Assembly: GCA_025617375.2 (NCBI GenBank)
Contig: JAMYGW020000009.1
Coordinates: 62,001 to 126,000, forward strand
Reading direction: 5' to 3'
DNA: 64,000 nucleotides
Source of the DNA: Acarospora socialis
Taxonomy: Eukaryota > Ascomycota > Lecanoromycetes > Acarosporales > Acarosporaceae
Numbering within the stretch: the stretch's first letter is position 1; the number at the start of each line of letters is the position of its first letter. The notes below the pieces were generated by a model, which was not told the DNA's origin, ran no database searches, and saw nothing but the letters and a program-made list of their open reading frames with translations. Positions 1 through 13,037 of the stretch are shown one piece after another. The position numbers and the translations under genes are program-made.

Positions 1-1257
1 TGAACGAACCACCGACTTGGAGGCCGAAGAAAGGAAGAAGGGAAACCAAGAACCCAGATGAACAGAACTCAACCAGGAAGAAATCCAAACAAAAGAGAAG
101 CCTGAAAGAAGCAGTTCTACTCTCTGCACTCCGACCCCCTTCCCCTAAAACAGAAGCGACGAGCAACATCAACGCCTTCGAGCAGAGCTGAGATGAACTC
201 GTAAGACTGAGCTGGACTCATAAGACACATAGCGTTTCCTTTCCCTTTTCCTTTCCCATCCTCTTTCTCTTTCCCCTTCCGTCCTTTCACCCTTCTCCCC
301 CTCTCCCCCGATCTCTCACTCACGAACCCCACCTCTTCAATTGCCGTGGCATGGCCTGCAGTTCAGTCGGTCGCTGGAATCGGTAGCTATGTGACTAACC
401 CTAAAATAGACATGTGAAAAGAAAGGAGAAGAAGAGAAATCCAGAGATCTAGGGAATCGTTCTTCAAGAAAAGCTCGGTAAGAAAATCCGAGAAAAGCCA
501 GAAGTCAGGCAGTGAAAGGAGAGAGAAAGAGGGAAAGGGAGGGACGCAGCTATGGTTCGATGGATAGAAAGGGATCAGACATGTCTAGGACAGATCGTAG
601 GCTGGGAATGGAGATCCTTATAGATATGCTATTCGTTGTACTCTTGACGATGTGTTGTTTCACGACATCGGGTTTGATCTTTTGTCTGGAACCGTCGGTG
701 GCTTTGGTTGTGAGTTTCGGCTGCAGATAGGGTAGAGGAGGACGGAAAAGGGTGGATGTGTTTGGTACAGAGTTCCGTCTTCATTCATGTTTGTTGTGAG
801 ATCAGAGGGAGGAGGGTGGTCAGGATTCTGGGCTAGGTTTATCTCGATTCGAACGGCTTCGTTATCATGGCTCAAGTACTCGATGTGTTCCAGGAGGAAT
901 AAATTCTATTTCTCTTTTCTTCTCTTCTCTTCTAGCTATGCTACGCTATATACAATTGCCTCAATTTCGCTTTTGTAAAGATCGTGACATGTCCCATAGT
1001 CATCGCCATCAGTGATGACCGGAAGGGATCAAGACCCAGCGTGGTCTACCAAGTGACAGTTTATACTCCTGATGAGTTCAGTCCAGCTCTTTCGCTTGAC
1101 CTCGTCGGTGTCCATTAACAAAGAGCCTTCGTGTGCCGCTACTAAGCAATCGCGGCGCTCCCATCCCATATCGGATTAAATACGTCGTTCATATTACAGC
1201 CTTCCTTCCTCCGTCTGCCCTTTTGTACGTACAAGATTGCCTTGGCATTTCCGAAAC
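1..1257. other. Window edge, no gene recognised
   Basis: I see no convincing coding region here. The first 560 bases are strongly purine-biased on the plus strand (GAAGGAAG-, AGAGAGAAAGAGGG-like runs) with a pyrimidine-rich block at about 230-310. This kind of strand asymmetry is common in fungal leaders and promoters. A gene beyond the left edge could use it, but nothing proves that. The last part, from about 1000, is the 3' flank of the beta-glucosidase gene. Confidence 0.5.
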
Positions 1258-4243
1258 CTAAGACAGGGTCTGCGACAGAGGAAAGTTTCGCGACGAACTT
1301 CCCACGTATACGGTCTTCGGGTACGAGGAAACCACCCAGTTCTGTGCCGCCGTGTCCCAGTTGGAGATGTCCCGGCGGGTGATGTCGGCGTGGAAGGTGG
1401 TGGACCGACCGGGTTGGATGGATAGACGCTCGAAGCCTCGAAGAACGACCTTTGGATCGTTAGGTCCACCCAGGGAGACGTACTACGATAAATTAGCTCT
1501 TGTACGCGGACTTCGTTCTAACGTGGAAAAACCTTACCACTTGCGGAACTTCCTCCCCGGTAATGGAGCCGGTGTTTGTAATCGTGGCGCTGACTTGATA
1601 CAGGACGTCATACAGCTCGGCGTTCCCACCTGGTGCTCCACCCGCTGCCGGGATTGGCTGAGGAGAACCGTCTTGAGATTTCGGCGGTACAGATGCGGTA
1701 CCATAGTCTGATCCATTTGCGGATGCAGCCAAGTCGGTAGTGTTGATGTATGGGTAGATGAACAGTGGCAGGCGAGTCATGTTCGTTGGGAAAACGTAGT
1801 CGGCGGTATTGTTATCAATGCTGCCGAGTCTTGGCGCCGCTTGGGTCATGCCGCTGGATGGAGTGTACGGCCCAGCACTTGTCTTGCTGACTTGCAAGTT
1901 CGAGTAGCTGAAAGTGGTGTAACTCAGGCCGAACCCGAACTCGTAAACAGGCTGAATGCCCGAACGGTCGAAGGATCGGTAGTCGATGAAGACGCCTTCG
2001 GTGAAGTCTTGTTGTGGAGCGTTCATTCCTTCGTTGGGCTTGTACAGGAGGTCGGTGCCATAATCTTCTCGCTTCGCACCCATGGTGAAAGGTAGCTTGG
2101 CACCGGGGTTGACACGGCCGTACAGCACGTCGGCGATGGCGTTGCCAGACTGTTCACCAGGTAGACCGGCCCAGAGGATGGCGGTGATGTTTGGATTGTT
2201 GGCATAGTCGCCAATCAAAACAGGTCCGACGGTGTGCATGACGAGGATGGTGTTGTTGCAAATGGCAGACACATTCCTAACCAATGTATCTCCACCTTGC
2301 CAGAACGTAAGGTTGTTGCGGTCACCTTCGTTGCCGTCCGGTGCCAAGTAACCCTCTCCGCTGTCGGCATTCACAAAAACGATCGCCACGCTAGCTTGGG
2401 CGGCGAGTTGTGCGATTTGCATGCTGGCGTAGTTGTCGGTGATGGATTGGAACACGTGGTTGTTGCCCACCACCACATTCTGAATAGCGGTCTCGGGAGT
2501 GACGAGGTAAGGGAAGTTGGCGGTACCGCTACCCCATCCCATCGCCAGCGTTCCGTTGTCGCAACCACGGTCGGGGCAGCCATTCGGCCCATCCGGCGGA
2601 CTTCCGGCGTCGTTGCCGAAAACAGCCGTGTTCATTTCCTTGCCTGTCAGTGGAAGGGCGTTGTTGGTGTTCTTGAGAAGCACAGTGCTAGCCGAGCCGA
2701 TTTGACGGATCAGTGTTGCGTGCTCGTCACGGACGTCAACGTGTTCATTGGTCAACTGGTAGCCTGCCTTGACGATTGGGTGTTGGTAACCAAAGGTCTC
2801 AAGCGTCCAGGAGTTGAAGTTGAGGGGAATCCTGGTCCTGTCGCGTCCGACATAGTAGTAAGCTGCCATGATGCGAGTAACCATGTCGTCGACGCGCCAC
2901 TGCGGCACGGTGCCGTTGAGAACAGCGACGGTAAGGTTAGTACCCCAATAGGATACTCCCGTGTCGAAGGACGTATCTCCAGGCATGGTCATATCCAAAC
3001 CTGCCAGAGCAGTGGCGACACCGGCATGTTGCGCTTGCCAATCGCTCATTACGAAACCTTGGAAATCGAGCTCGTTCTTGAGCAGATGGTTGAGGGTGTA
3101 ACTGTTCTGGCAACCGTAGCTGTTATTGACTTGTTGGTAAGAGCACATGACGGAGCCAACACCAGCCCGAACAGCATCGGCGAAGGGCCTAGACGATGTT
3201 AAGATTGTTCATCTCAATGTATTTGTTTGGAAGCTCTCACCATAGGTAAAGTTCGTGCATCGTGACATCGTCAATGTTGGAGCTCAAGCTTTCCGAGATG
3301 TTGTAATGGTACCCTTGTGCTTCACCCGCTTGACGAAAGTGTTCTTGTTCGTTACCGATATAATGCTTCGCGCAAGCAATGACCCCAGAATCTTGGATCC
3401 CGCGAACAGTCTGAGCCATCATGATACCAGTGAGCACTGGGTCAGGGCTGAAGCCTTCCCAGTTACGCCCTCCTTCCGGAGCACGTCCCAAAGGTCCAGC
3501 GACCGGGCCCAGTTGTACGTCAATGCCCTTGCCGCGGTGTTCGGCACCCATGGCTTGGCCGCGGGCAAAGGCAAGACCCTTGTTCCAGGTGGCGGCGACA
3601 TTGATCCCAGCCGGGAAGGCGGAGCTGTAATCAGCTGTCGATTGTCAGTCATAAACTTAGCCAAAGAGGGTATCATATAACCTACCAAATCGGATGCCGA
3701 GTGGAGAATCCTGCATACAGAAGCCTTGGAAGCCCAAGCGTGGAACACCTCCAGTATTACCGACACATCTGTCAAGAATCCAGCTATCCAAGCGTCAGCC
3801 AGTCGCCATTCACAAAACCGCAATGATGTGATCCACGTACCCAACACCGGTTGTCATGTTGACCTTTTCCAACAGGGTCAGCTGGCTGACGAACGCGCGC
3901 GCTTTCGCGTAGGCGCTGCCCCAGTCTCCTGCCCCGGAACCCCATGGCGACGGATAGAATGGTGGAGAGGCCTGGAAGTCTTTTGTACCGGCAGCAGTTA
4001 CGGCGTCGGGAGAGTTGGCACCAGGGTATGTGCTGTTGGGGAACTGCTAGAAGTCAGTAACCAATTCGAACCCCGTAGAAAGGTGCAAGTGACGACAATG
4101 ACATTGTTGCGCAAGCTTGGCTTTTGGATGGAGATAGTACTGACTGGAGCTGTGGAGTTGCCTGGACCCGTCGTCGTAGAATTGCCTTGAGCGTTGACGG
4201 AGATGGCGAGCAGCGATAGCGCCGCCGCTCGCTTTAGCCACAT
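1258..4243 (-). CDS. Secreted beta-glucosidase, glycoside hydrolase family 3
   Basis: Releases glucose from cellobiose and other beta-glucosides outside the cell. Six exons (4145-4243, 3841-4046, 3686-3783, 3241-3634, 1538-3188, 1258-1482) join in frame to 890 aa, close to the roughly 860 aa of Aspergillus BglA-type enzymes. A signal peptide starts at [19 protein letters not shown]. The N-terminal barrel holds the family's [27 protein letters not shown] and GFVMSDW motifs; Asp315 in SDW should be the nucleophile. The second domain carries SGEGY with Glu544 as the expected acid/base. A fibronectin-III-like C-terminal domain ends the protein (PQV joined to YVSLGGP across the last intron, then VVLRGFERL). 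Many NxS/T sites fit a glycoprotein. No residue expected for activity is missing. Substrate range cannot be read from sequence. Confidence 0.95.
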
Positions 4244-6798
4244 TTTGGGCTACGGGTGGCTGATGATGGTGGAAGATCAACGTAAAATACGGGGATAAAT
4301 ACAATGATGTTGATTCGGTGAGACTGCGAGCTATCAAATCATATACTGTACTTGTACGAATACAGTTGATTGATGATAACTAGGAGTACTTCCACACAAC
4401 GAAGGGGAAGAAATCCTCTCTCGGTGGAATGCATGGGAGAGCTCTGTACTTAGGTTCTTATAAAAAGATCGTCCGTCTACCTTTCTCCATTTGGCAGCTC
4501 CACCTGAAATCTTCGTCCTCACGTAACTACCTTGCCCACCTTATCCCCCTAGCGACAAGCTGCATAATTGGCCTCTCCGTACTCGTACCTACTTACTGTC
4601 GTCACCACGCGCAACGAGGGGTACCCAGGCACCGACATAAATAGGCTGGGAGCGACATAAGGTAGAGAGAGTGTACGAGGACATGTAACCCCAGCCTCAA
4701 CGGGACAGGCGTCAAGCACCTTCTTACCGTCTCACCCGTTTCAACAGCCGTTGACTGCCATCTTACGCCGTATTTTCAATCGAACAATACATGATGCAGA
4801 TGCAAATATGCATGTATGATCACTTGGATTTTCAGCCGCCTGTGCAGTTTCAGGCGATTCCCTACATCCGTATGTCCTTCGTATGCTGTGACCGGAACAT
4901 AAGTAATCAGATATCCCCGGCCGACACCACTCTCCCCACATTGATCCAGACGACCCCAGCATCAAGGCACACAACCCAGCCTCCGCTGAAATGAATTTGG
5001 TCCCGATGTCACTCTATCTGCACCGAGTGCGGAGAGGAAGCTTTAGCTGATTGTAATCCATCTTGGATACCTTGGTGTCCCGCACAGATCTTGAGAACGA
5101 TACTCGCTCCAGGCCAGTCACCGACCCAGCCCGCCCAGTCTCTTCCCACTACGACGACAAGGTAATAAAAAGCTGTTTTGAAGCAGTAGAGTGATCCGGG
5201 GCATCAAATCAAGGAAGCATGGTTCTAAAACATGGCCGGTAAGGTTACATTCTACATACCACAGTCGGAAGAAAGCTCACACCATCTGCCATGCATGCTC
5301 TCTGATGACTTCGTATTTGCGGGGTGCAGGAGTCGCATAGAGACGTTGTAACGTAAGAAAGTGCATGGATGACTTTCCGACAGGCGGGAGAAGGCTACCT
5401 ACCTCAAGGTACGAATAGACAGTTCGGCAGCAAAGGGTTAAGGAGCTATGACCATCCTTCGGCTTTACTTCTCTTATCGTCTTAGCCGTCAACGATACCT
5501 TAAGGTAAGGTATGGGTACACAGCATCATCAGATGCTCAATGTTCGTGGGAAATCGATATAATCCCGAGCTCCCGTTGACTTGGAAATTGGTAGACGACA
5601 GCTCTGCTTACCAATTTGCAAAGCAATGAGCGGTCGGATATCAAAGACTCGTATCGATCAATTCGTCTGAACTTCGGAGGAACCTCTTCAACACCCATGC
5701 CCTGCGTGCTCATAGCTACCCCGCCATCATCGCGGGGTAGTAAGTTGGTGGGAGCATGACTCTCTTCCATGTATATCAAGTTCACTGCAAGTACCGGTGC
5801 TGTACCCTCGAGGAGGGAGTCAGTTCGGAGATACTCTACTGCTTCCTAGAGTAGGCATGGGACAAACTCCCTCGTGTACAGGATCTAGGCTCGTTGGACC
5901 GGAATACCATCTCCTCATCGTGCTTTAGCTCGACTGGACTGCAGCATCCACAGAACCCCATTAGCATATCAGAGACCCAATTGTACGACTGTGGAGTTGC
6001 GACCCTCCATCTCCGCAAAGACTTGTAGTACAAAAAGAGAGTTACTCGCTGCCTGATAGACCGACAGCTTCGGTACTCGATCGGTACGTTGAAGATACTT
6101 GACTATCGCCTAGTCCACACCGCCGTGTGTTTTCTTCCACCTGGTAAGATAATCAATCAACGTTTGGGTAGTTGTGATAATAGTAGTGTAAAGGGGGAGT
6201 AGTGCCAGGAACAGGCCTCAAAGGACCCCAGGAGCCTCGGTTGAACGACACGACCTTTGGTCCTGTCCTTACTAGCCACAAAGTCTGACTGAGAGTACAA
6301 GCACCTCTCCGCAACCCAATAGCGGAGAGCCCTAAATTCGAAGTAATCGAGCCAAGGATCAGTTCGGTGATATTGCTAAGACGCTTCAGGCGGAACATGG
6401 CGTCCGGCTCAGGAACAGGATGGAAGCTCGGGTGCTCTGAAAAGAGAATAATCGACTCTGATGATGAAGAATCATGCTTTGGCCAGCGGTGGCGCCAGCT
6501 GCCTGAGCACCTTTCGATCCCAAAGAAAGATCATCACTCTTCAAACTCTCCAGCAGTATGCAAGGCTGTTTAGCAGCTCATATCCATGGTAAGATCCAAA
6601 GGCTAAGGGTCCCGTGCCGTCAAGATTCTCTAGCAGAACAGCAACTTCTAGAGGCCTCCTCCACTCACCGACTATCTCGCCTTCCTCGAAAGGACGTCGT
6701 CATCAGACCCGGAAGCATCAGAAGCAACGCCAAGTCCCTGAAGGATCTCCCGAGCAAACACATATATCATATATGTCGGGAGGACAAGCCACGCTCCA
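4244..6798. other. Long spacer, no gene recognised
   Basis: About 2.5 kb between two minus-strand genes. Only short, unconvincing reading frames are present and none matches a family I know. It holds the promoter of the beta-glucosidase gene on its left side. Copies of the CCTACCT/AAGGTA word that recurs in spacers of this window lie near 5395-5410 and 5497-5515. A perfect 8-bp inverted repeat (ACATATAT-C-ATATATGT) sits at about 6760-6776. An open stretch at 6367-6573 was considered and not accepted as a gene. Confidence 0.5.
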
Positions 6799-7533
6799 CT
6801 AGCTAGATATCAGCTTCCCTCGCACCGTAGGACGGTATCCGACCGGAGCAACCCACTTGGGAATGATCCACAAGAACAGCAACCTAAGAAAATCGTTGTG
6901 CCCAATATTCACATACCCAGAGAAATGCTCATTCAACCCTGCACGCCGTCAGCACTCCCACTCCGACAACATCCGCGGCGGAAACAAAACCCTACAATAC
7001 AACAACGTCTTGGCGACCGTCATCAGCGCCGCACTGAACCCTAGCAACGCGGCCACGCCCCCGATCGCGCCCGGCACGACCTTCGCCTCCCCCAACCACC
7101 CGACCGTCCTCGGCTCCGGCGCACCCCTCCCCTTTCCCATCGACGGCCTGCCGTGCCGATAGACGATCCACAGGTAATACGCGTACATGACACACTCGAC
7201 GATATTGAGCGACGTCTGCGCGGCAGTGAAGCCGTTATGGGCGTTGTAGGCCGGCCAGCCGTAGATGTAGTCGACGGTGCCGTACAGGGCGTAGGGCGTC
7301 CAGATCGGACTGTGCAGGGCGCCGCCGGGCATGCTGTGTGGGCGGAGCACGACGTAGCCGGCGTCCCAGGCCACGAGCGGGAGGGAGACGAGGAGCCATA
7401 GGATGGTTAGATTGGAGGGTGTGTGGGCCCAGGGTTGTCTGCCGGTAGCGGGATCCGCTGTTGGCGTGGGGTCTTGAGATGCGGACGTCATCGAGCTGGA
7501 GAGATGGTTGGATTGGCGCCTTGTTGAGACCAT
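6799..7533 (-). CDS. Small multi-pass membrane protein, EXPERA-like (uncertain)
   Basis: Two exons (6996-7533 and 6799-6938) join at TLLY-W-LNEHFSGY to a 225-aa protein. About five hydrophobic segments are visible: near residues 38-60, a weaker one near 75-95, 105-125, 150-178, and LLFLWIIP near the end. The conserved-looking core is LRPHSMPGG, PYALYGTVDYIYG, FTAAQTSLNIVE and GHNDFLRLLFLWIIP. This order of segments recalls fungal relatives of the EXPERA fold (EBP/TMEM97-type sterol-binding membrane proteins), but the match is from memory and I could not search. The first ATG is at 7533; a second ATG 14 codons on (7491) is an equally possible start. The first 35 residues are Ser/Thr/Pro rich and poorly ordered. 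No function is assigned. Confidence 0.75.
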
Positions 7534-8241
7534 CGCTTCAGTGGTTGCAGCTGCAACTGCGAGGGCTTCAGTAGGAGGCTTTGTAATTGCCCTCTTGTCG
7601 AGCGAAATGTAGTCGGCTCAGCGGTGAAATGAGGTGCATAGGATGCGCAACCGGACGAACTGCGGATATATCCAGTGGGTTCGCCTTTTAATATCGAATG
7701 GTTTGACGCTGAAGTAGGAGTCCTCAATTCAATGTGTCAATTCGGCGCATCTGCCGTGTTATACTGCAACGTATGGCGAACACGTCTGCATTTGATATTT
7801 CGCAACGGGGTGTAAAGGCGCAAATAGGAGATTACGAGGAAACCCTGGCCGCTGCTTGCCACGCGATTGCGTGTTGACGTGCCGCAAGGCTATGACGGAA
7901 AAGGTATAGATTCAGTTTACTCTACGTCCGTGGTCAAGCCCCGGCAGCAGCAGAATCAATTCTTCCAAAAGCAATTCTAAGCCGATTCTTGTACGGTACT
8001 TGAGTAGACTCAGAGGTATGCATGATGTTCGAACCTAGAGCACAGATGAAGCAAGCTTTCTTACGGCACAAGGCATAGGCAGCTCTCCAAGCTAAGATGT
8101 GCTCAAGAGGAATACAATCCGGTAGATAATCAAACCCCACAACGCCTCGACGCAGGGCAAGTTGTGTTCGAAATCGTCAACAGGCGTACAATACCTGCGT
8201 CAGTATAGCCGCAGCCCGATAGACAATGTAATGTACGTGTC
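7534..8241. other. Spacer between membrane protein and P450 genes
   Basis: About 0.7 kb with no supported gene. A minus-strand open frame at 7934-8140 has no family signature. The right end is the 3' flank of the P450 gene and the left end the promoter of the membrane-protein gene. Confidence 0.5.
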
Positions 8242-9969
8242 TCATCCTGCCTTTATCTGCCGTGGCCTGAAAGTCGTGTTGAAGTTCAATTGCTTGACAA
8301 ACCAAGCGTTATGTAATTTCCACTCCCTATCCGGATCTACTAGATGAACCTGGTGGCGAATCTCAGTCGCTAATATGACAATTACTCCCTGGGAAGTGAA
8401 CATACCTCGAACCGCCTCAAGAAGCTCGGTACAAGCTTGTAGATCTCCAGAAGACTGATGTTCTTCCCGATGCATGTCCGCGCTCCCATGCCGAATTGGA
8501 ACATGGTACCATGCATCTCTTTCGATTGTTCTTGTCCCGCTTCCAGCCATCGTTCGGGCCTGTAGACATCAACGTCATCACCGAATACCTCAGGCCGTCG
8601 ATGGATGACCCATGCGTTGCATCCTACGATAGTGCCGCCGAGAATGTGCTCGCCACAGATCTCGGCGCCTTGTGAAGGTACTACCCGCTCGAGAGTGAGT
8701 CCTGCGGCGGGATGGAGACGGAATGCTTCTTTGACGCAGGCGTCAAGGTATGGCAACTTTTGCGATTCCGCCCAAGTAACAATTCCCGAAGTCCGATTTT
8801 CGATTGTGCCATCCTTGACTGCGCAATCGATCTCTTCGAGGAGCTTTTGATAACAGCGTGGGTTCCTCAGGAGATAGTAGAATACTGCAGCCAAGCTGAT
8901 TGCCGTTGTTTCGGACCCGGCAAAAGCCATTGATACAGCCAGTGTGAGAACTCGAGCGTCCGTCATGAATTCTGGGTGGTCTGCCTTTGCCTTGAGAAAC
9001 ATGGAAAGCAAATCTCCACGACGATCAGTAAAGATATCGTCCCCCTTCCCCTTTCGCTGCTGCATTTCTGCGAGACGCTCGTTCATGTGCTTCTTCGCAA
9101 ACGTCACGACAGGGAAAGTGAAGCTCATGATACCGGCCTTGTCCAGAAGTCGAAGGATAGGATTCTTGAGAATTAGCAGGTCCAGCCACGGCATTTGACC
9201 GATCTGCCAGTAAGGTCAGGAGAGTCTTGCTGTTTACCAGTGAAGAAAAGCTTACCGGAGCAACATAACTGAAAAGCTTCCCCAGGTACGACACCATCCC
9301 ATCAACATCTTCCACCCTATCAACGAATCCATGTCTTTTACTATACGTCATCTCGCCAATGACATCAAACGCGTAGAATTGCAGCCATTGTGCAAAGTCA
9401 CAGACTGCACTGTTGGACGCGAAGAATCTTTGCGTCTGGTTCAAGAAGACCTCGGTGGTTCTGTCGACAAACGGCTCGTACTGAACAAGCGAGCTCATAG
9501 AGAATGCACTGTTCACACAGCGCCGAAGGTTGGCGTGGAACTGCTCGTCCGTAGTGGAGAAGATTGAAGGTAGACGCTCGCCTTTCGACATGGCTTGCTG
9601 GACGGGATAGAAACCAGACTGTCTTTCATCAGCATTTCTCAATAATTCTTAAAACCGCGTCCAGACTTTGGTAAAGCCCTTGTTCAGCCCGTATATCTGC
9701 TTCAACGCCTTGGGGTTCGCGAACGATAGGACATTGGGTCCGAGTCGGACAATGTCGCCATGCTGTCGATGGAGCTTGATTTGCGTGACATCCGGCCTTC
9801 TGCCCCACACGTCTATGAACCGCCACCAGTTTGTCACGGACGCAAGGAATGGGCCTGGATACTTCTGTAGACCATGGTTGAATCGATTTGACGCAAGATA
9901 TGCGATTGAGAAGATAAGCAAAACGCCCAGCCAATGCTCGAGCAGGACTGGCAATATGTATCCTAGCAT
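8242..9969 (-). CDS. Cytochrome P450 monooxygenase
   Basis: Haem-thiolate monooxygenase of the ER membrane. Four exons (9667-9969, 9256-9618, 8406-9203, 8242-8349) join in frame to 523 aa, a normal microsomal length. An N-terminal anchor (ILPVLLEHWLGVLLIFSIAY) precedes the KYPGPF proline region. The I-helix shows AGSETT, the K-helix ExxR lies in KEAFRLHP, the PERW motif follows, and the haem loop is FQFGMGARTCIGKN with Cys466 as the iron ligand. The run LERVVPSQG after the K-helix is typical of the pisatin-demethylase-like (CYP57-like) group of ascomycetes, so detoxification or secondary metabolism is likely; the substrate is unknown. The start is the ATG at 9969, just ahead of the anchor. 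No neighbour suggests a biosynthetic cluster. The first intron begins GTCTGG, a weak donor, but it is the only join that keeps FTK-SGFYPVQQ. Confidence 0.95.
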
Positions 9970-10836
9970 GACGCTATCCTTTAAAGAAAGAGAAAACCAG
10001 CAAGCTGTCAACGGAACTGAAGCCAGCTAAGCTGGGCCAACGGTGATTGAGAGAAGCTGTAATCAGTGAATGGAGCGTACGGAGACATATTTGAACCTTG
10101 TTATACGTAGAGACAGGTCTGATACAGCACAACGGCAGTTATTAGGCAAGGAGTCCCGAAACAAAGAAGTCAGCTTATTCACCCGTTATAGGGTTCTGGA
10201 TCCTGCGGGCTTGACATGGTGGTGTGCCAGGCCGACATTGCCGTGGTCGAGATGCCACCATCCAAATGCGCGCGGTGGAGCTTAGTTCTGGCCTATAGCC
10301 TTTGAGAAGAACGGTTAGACTTAGGTGCTGCATATCACTGTCCGTCGTCCTGGTGAAGGAGAGATGTTGTGGTTGATCTACCGTAGATGGCTCGTTCGTC
10401 CACGTGGTTTGATAGACTCGGCTAATTGTGGAGCTTCCCGTGCAACGGACACCCGGCAACTGATTCTCTCGACATGCCGGCAAGGCTTGGAGAAAGTGAC
10501 ATTGTGAATAATGGACCTTTTCGAATGGGCTGGGCTCTCATGGTTCTGTTATCTAAGAATGGAAAAGGATACGAGTAGTTGAAGCGAGACTTTGCGCCGA
10601 GCCCTAAGCCGACTGATTTACACAACCTCATAGCATTGGTATTTGGTGTTCGTTCTCTAAGATCGGTGGAAGTAGGAGAGAGCAGAGCCATGCAAGACGT
10701 GTTATTTCAGCCCGTTGGTCTTTGGCCAAAGATGTAGATACAGTTAATTAGATCTAAGAAATACATCTAGAGATTCATTGCTTTATACACCCTTTACAGA
10801 AACCATAACTCCATCTCTGACACCGAATATGAAACA
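9970..10836. other. Spacer upstream of P450 gene
   Basis: About 0.9 kb lying between the P450 start and the end of the photolyase gene. It should hold the P450 promoter. No coding region, repeat or RNA gene was recognised. Confidence 0.5.
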
Positions 10837-13037
10837 TCATCGTTTGACTCTTACTTTCTTCCCTCTCAACAGCCCGTCGATGGTGACTTGTCCCCTCTCC
10901 TTTTCAGTTTCCTTCCCCTTCCCAGTCTTTACTAGGATCTCTCTTTTCCTCTTCCCCGGCCTCGTCCTAGTCCCCGAACTTCCAGCCTCATGCCCATCTC
11001 CGCCTCCATTCACAGCCCCATCCATATCATTTTCACCACCCCGACCTTCACCCCCCTTCTCCGCCGCCTCACCCTCATCCTCATCAACACCCATATCACC
11101 CTTCCGCGTATCCACATCCTTCACAATCCTCTTCTTCTCCCCAGTCACCTTCGCATCGATCGCATTTCTCCCCTCCGTCGGACCCTCGCCGTCATCCGGA
11201 AACAGCTCTCGCCACGTCCCATCCAGGACCTTCGGATGATCACCATACAGCCCAACGTGATAAGCGTTCTTCATCGCCTTGATACAGACGGTTCTGCGCT
11301 CATCGAAATCGAACATCGGCTTCGGATAAACCTTGACGCCCCCATCCTCCGCCACCTCCGACCCATCGCCGCGGACCAAACATCCCGCCCTCTTCTGGTC
11401 CACCACAGGCGCTTTCCACGGCTCGTAGATATACTTGGCCGGAAAGTCTTTTAGTTCCGGCACATAATGCCTGACGAACTTGCCGTCAGGATCCCATTTC
11501 TTCGGGAACGCGATGGGCGAGTAGCAGCGGTAGAATTGGCTGAAGAAAGCGGCGCAGGCGAGCCACTGCCAGTTGCCGATGTTGGACGCGGCCTCGTGGT
11601 CGATGAGCCATTCCTCGAAGATCTCGGCGCCGCGCTCCCAGTCGATGTAGCAGCCGCCGCGCGTCAGGAAGCAGGCGACGGCGTGTCGGCCAAGATGGTG
11701 GAGCCAGCCTTCGTAGCGTAATTGCCGCATCAGGCCGTCGATCCAGGGGAAGCCGGTAATGCCGTACTTCCAGCGGTGGAACCAGGTTTCGGCGAGGGGG
11801 GTGTCGGTGTGGTGAGAGCCGGTGATGAGGCCCGTTTGCGGGTCGATTTTCGAGGGTAGGTGCCAGGGGATGAAGCGGCAGTGGGAGTTGCCGTATGCTT
11901 GGCCGAACTTGTAGCCCAGAGAGGCTTGCGCACCAAAGTACATGTCTCGGAAGAGGAGTTGGCCGGTGAGACTGGTGGGTGGTTGCGATGCTTTACCTTT
12001 GTATTTGTTGACGACGTCTTGAGCGCGCCAGTAAAACAACCGGCAGCTGAGGGAGCCAAAATGCATGTGTGGGGATAGGAGGGTAGTGGCTTGTGGTAGG
12101 AAAGCGGTCGGTGCTGTCTTCGGTTTCTCAAAGGTTGCAGTGTACTTTTCGTTGGCGATAATTTCATCTAACGCTTTCAATGCCACGGTTTCGCCGCCCC
12201 GGTGGGAAGTTGTTGCTGGTTTGAGGCCGAGTTCTTCCATTGTCGGGACGGCGAAGTCGCCGTTCGGTCCTGCAAGTTTAGCGTAGGAGATTTCTTGGCC
12301 GTCACGTTGGATGGCGTTGATGTCAGGCTCCTGAGGAGGTTGATTCTGCTCAAAGTCAAGCGGCGTCTCTCCGGGGTCGGGGATTGTCAGAGGTGCTGGG
12401 ATAGGACGGGGAATTTCGCCGACTTTAGGGCCTGCCTGTATTGAATTAATCAACCAGGTGCAATCCGCGATCTTGTAAGCACGGATAACGTACACGCTGC
12501 ACTTGAGTAATGCTCATAGTCGGTTTCCCACCATTCGCCTTGACCAGCTCATCCGAATCATACAGCGTCCTCCCACTTCTAACGATGACCACAACGCCTG
12601 CCTCCCTCGCCAGGTCCATGACTTGACCATCTCTCTGTTTCGCATATGCATCCGTATCCTTCTCGAACACCAAATGTGATATCTTCCATGCTCGGAACAG
12701 TTTCGGGAGAAGGGTGGTAGGTGCTTCGCGAATGACAAAAAGTTTCGATCTCTTATTGAGTTTTGTAAGGGAGGCAGAGAGGTCAGATTGACAGTCGAGT
12801 CTAAGTTCATCCGCTGTGCATCAGCAATTGCGCAAACATCAACATAGATCTCCTATTGTGATCTTACAAGTACTGCCATCGGTTCGGCCCCACCCTTGCG
12901 CGGTAGACATAATGAGGATCCCAGCACCAGATGGGATAAAGACATTCTGGTTGAAGATCTAGGGCTGCATTCAGCGCAGGTGAGTCGTGGAGGCGTAAGT
13001 CGGTACGGAACCAATAGATCACCCGTGGTTTGGACAT
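10837..13037 (-). CDS. (6-4) photolyase / animal-type cryptochrome
   Basis: Flavoprotein of the cryptochrome/photolyase family that repairs UV (6-4) lesions in DNA or acts as a blue-light sensor. Three exons (12868-13037, 12494-12800, 10837-12435) give 691 aa. The N-terminal domain opens with VIYWFRTDLRLHDSPAL and continues with LLDCQSDLSASL and LFVIREAP across the first intron. The FAD domain has HFGSLSCRLFYWR, WIDGLMRQL, EGWLHHLGRHAVACFLTRG (the His pair used by (6-4) enzymes) and NWQWLACAAFFSQFYRCYSP. These favour the (6-4)/animal-cryptochrome branch, like fungal Phl1/Cry1, over CPD class I or DASH. The last 110 residues are an extra low-complexity tail (Glu/Gly rich, then RPGKRKRE and GKKVRVKR) that looks like a nuclear signal. 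Whether it repairs or senses cannot be told from sequence alone. Confidence 0.93.

Noticed and set aside
2234-3202. 322-codon plus-strand frame opposite the beta-glucosidase
   Set aside because: Antisense of the conserved GH3 exon 5; no independent family match.
6760-6776. 8-bp perfect inverted repeat ACATATAT-C-ATATATGT
   Set aside because: Low-complexity AT palindrome; too short and isolated to support an attachment or terminator site.
6367-6806. Plus-strand frames with a charged run (EKRIIDSDDEESCFGQRW)
   Set aside because: Broken into short frames, no plausible intron borders and no known family.
7934-8140. 68-codon minus-strand frame with hydrophobic and Cys residues
   Set aside because: No ATG-led family match; looks like chance.
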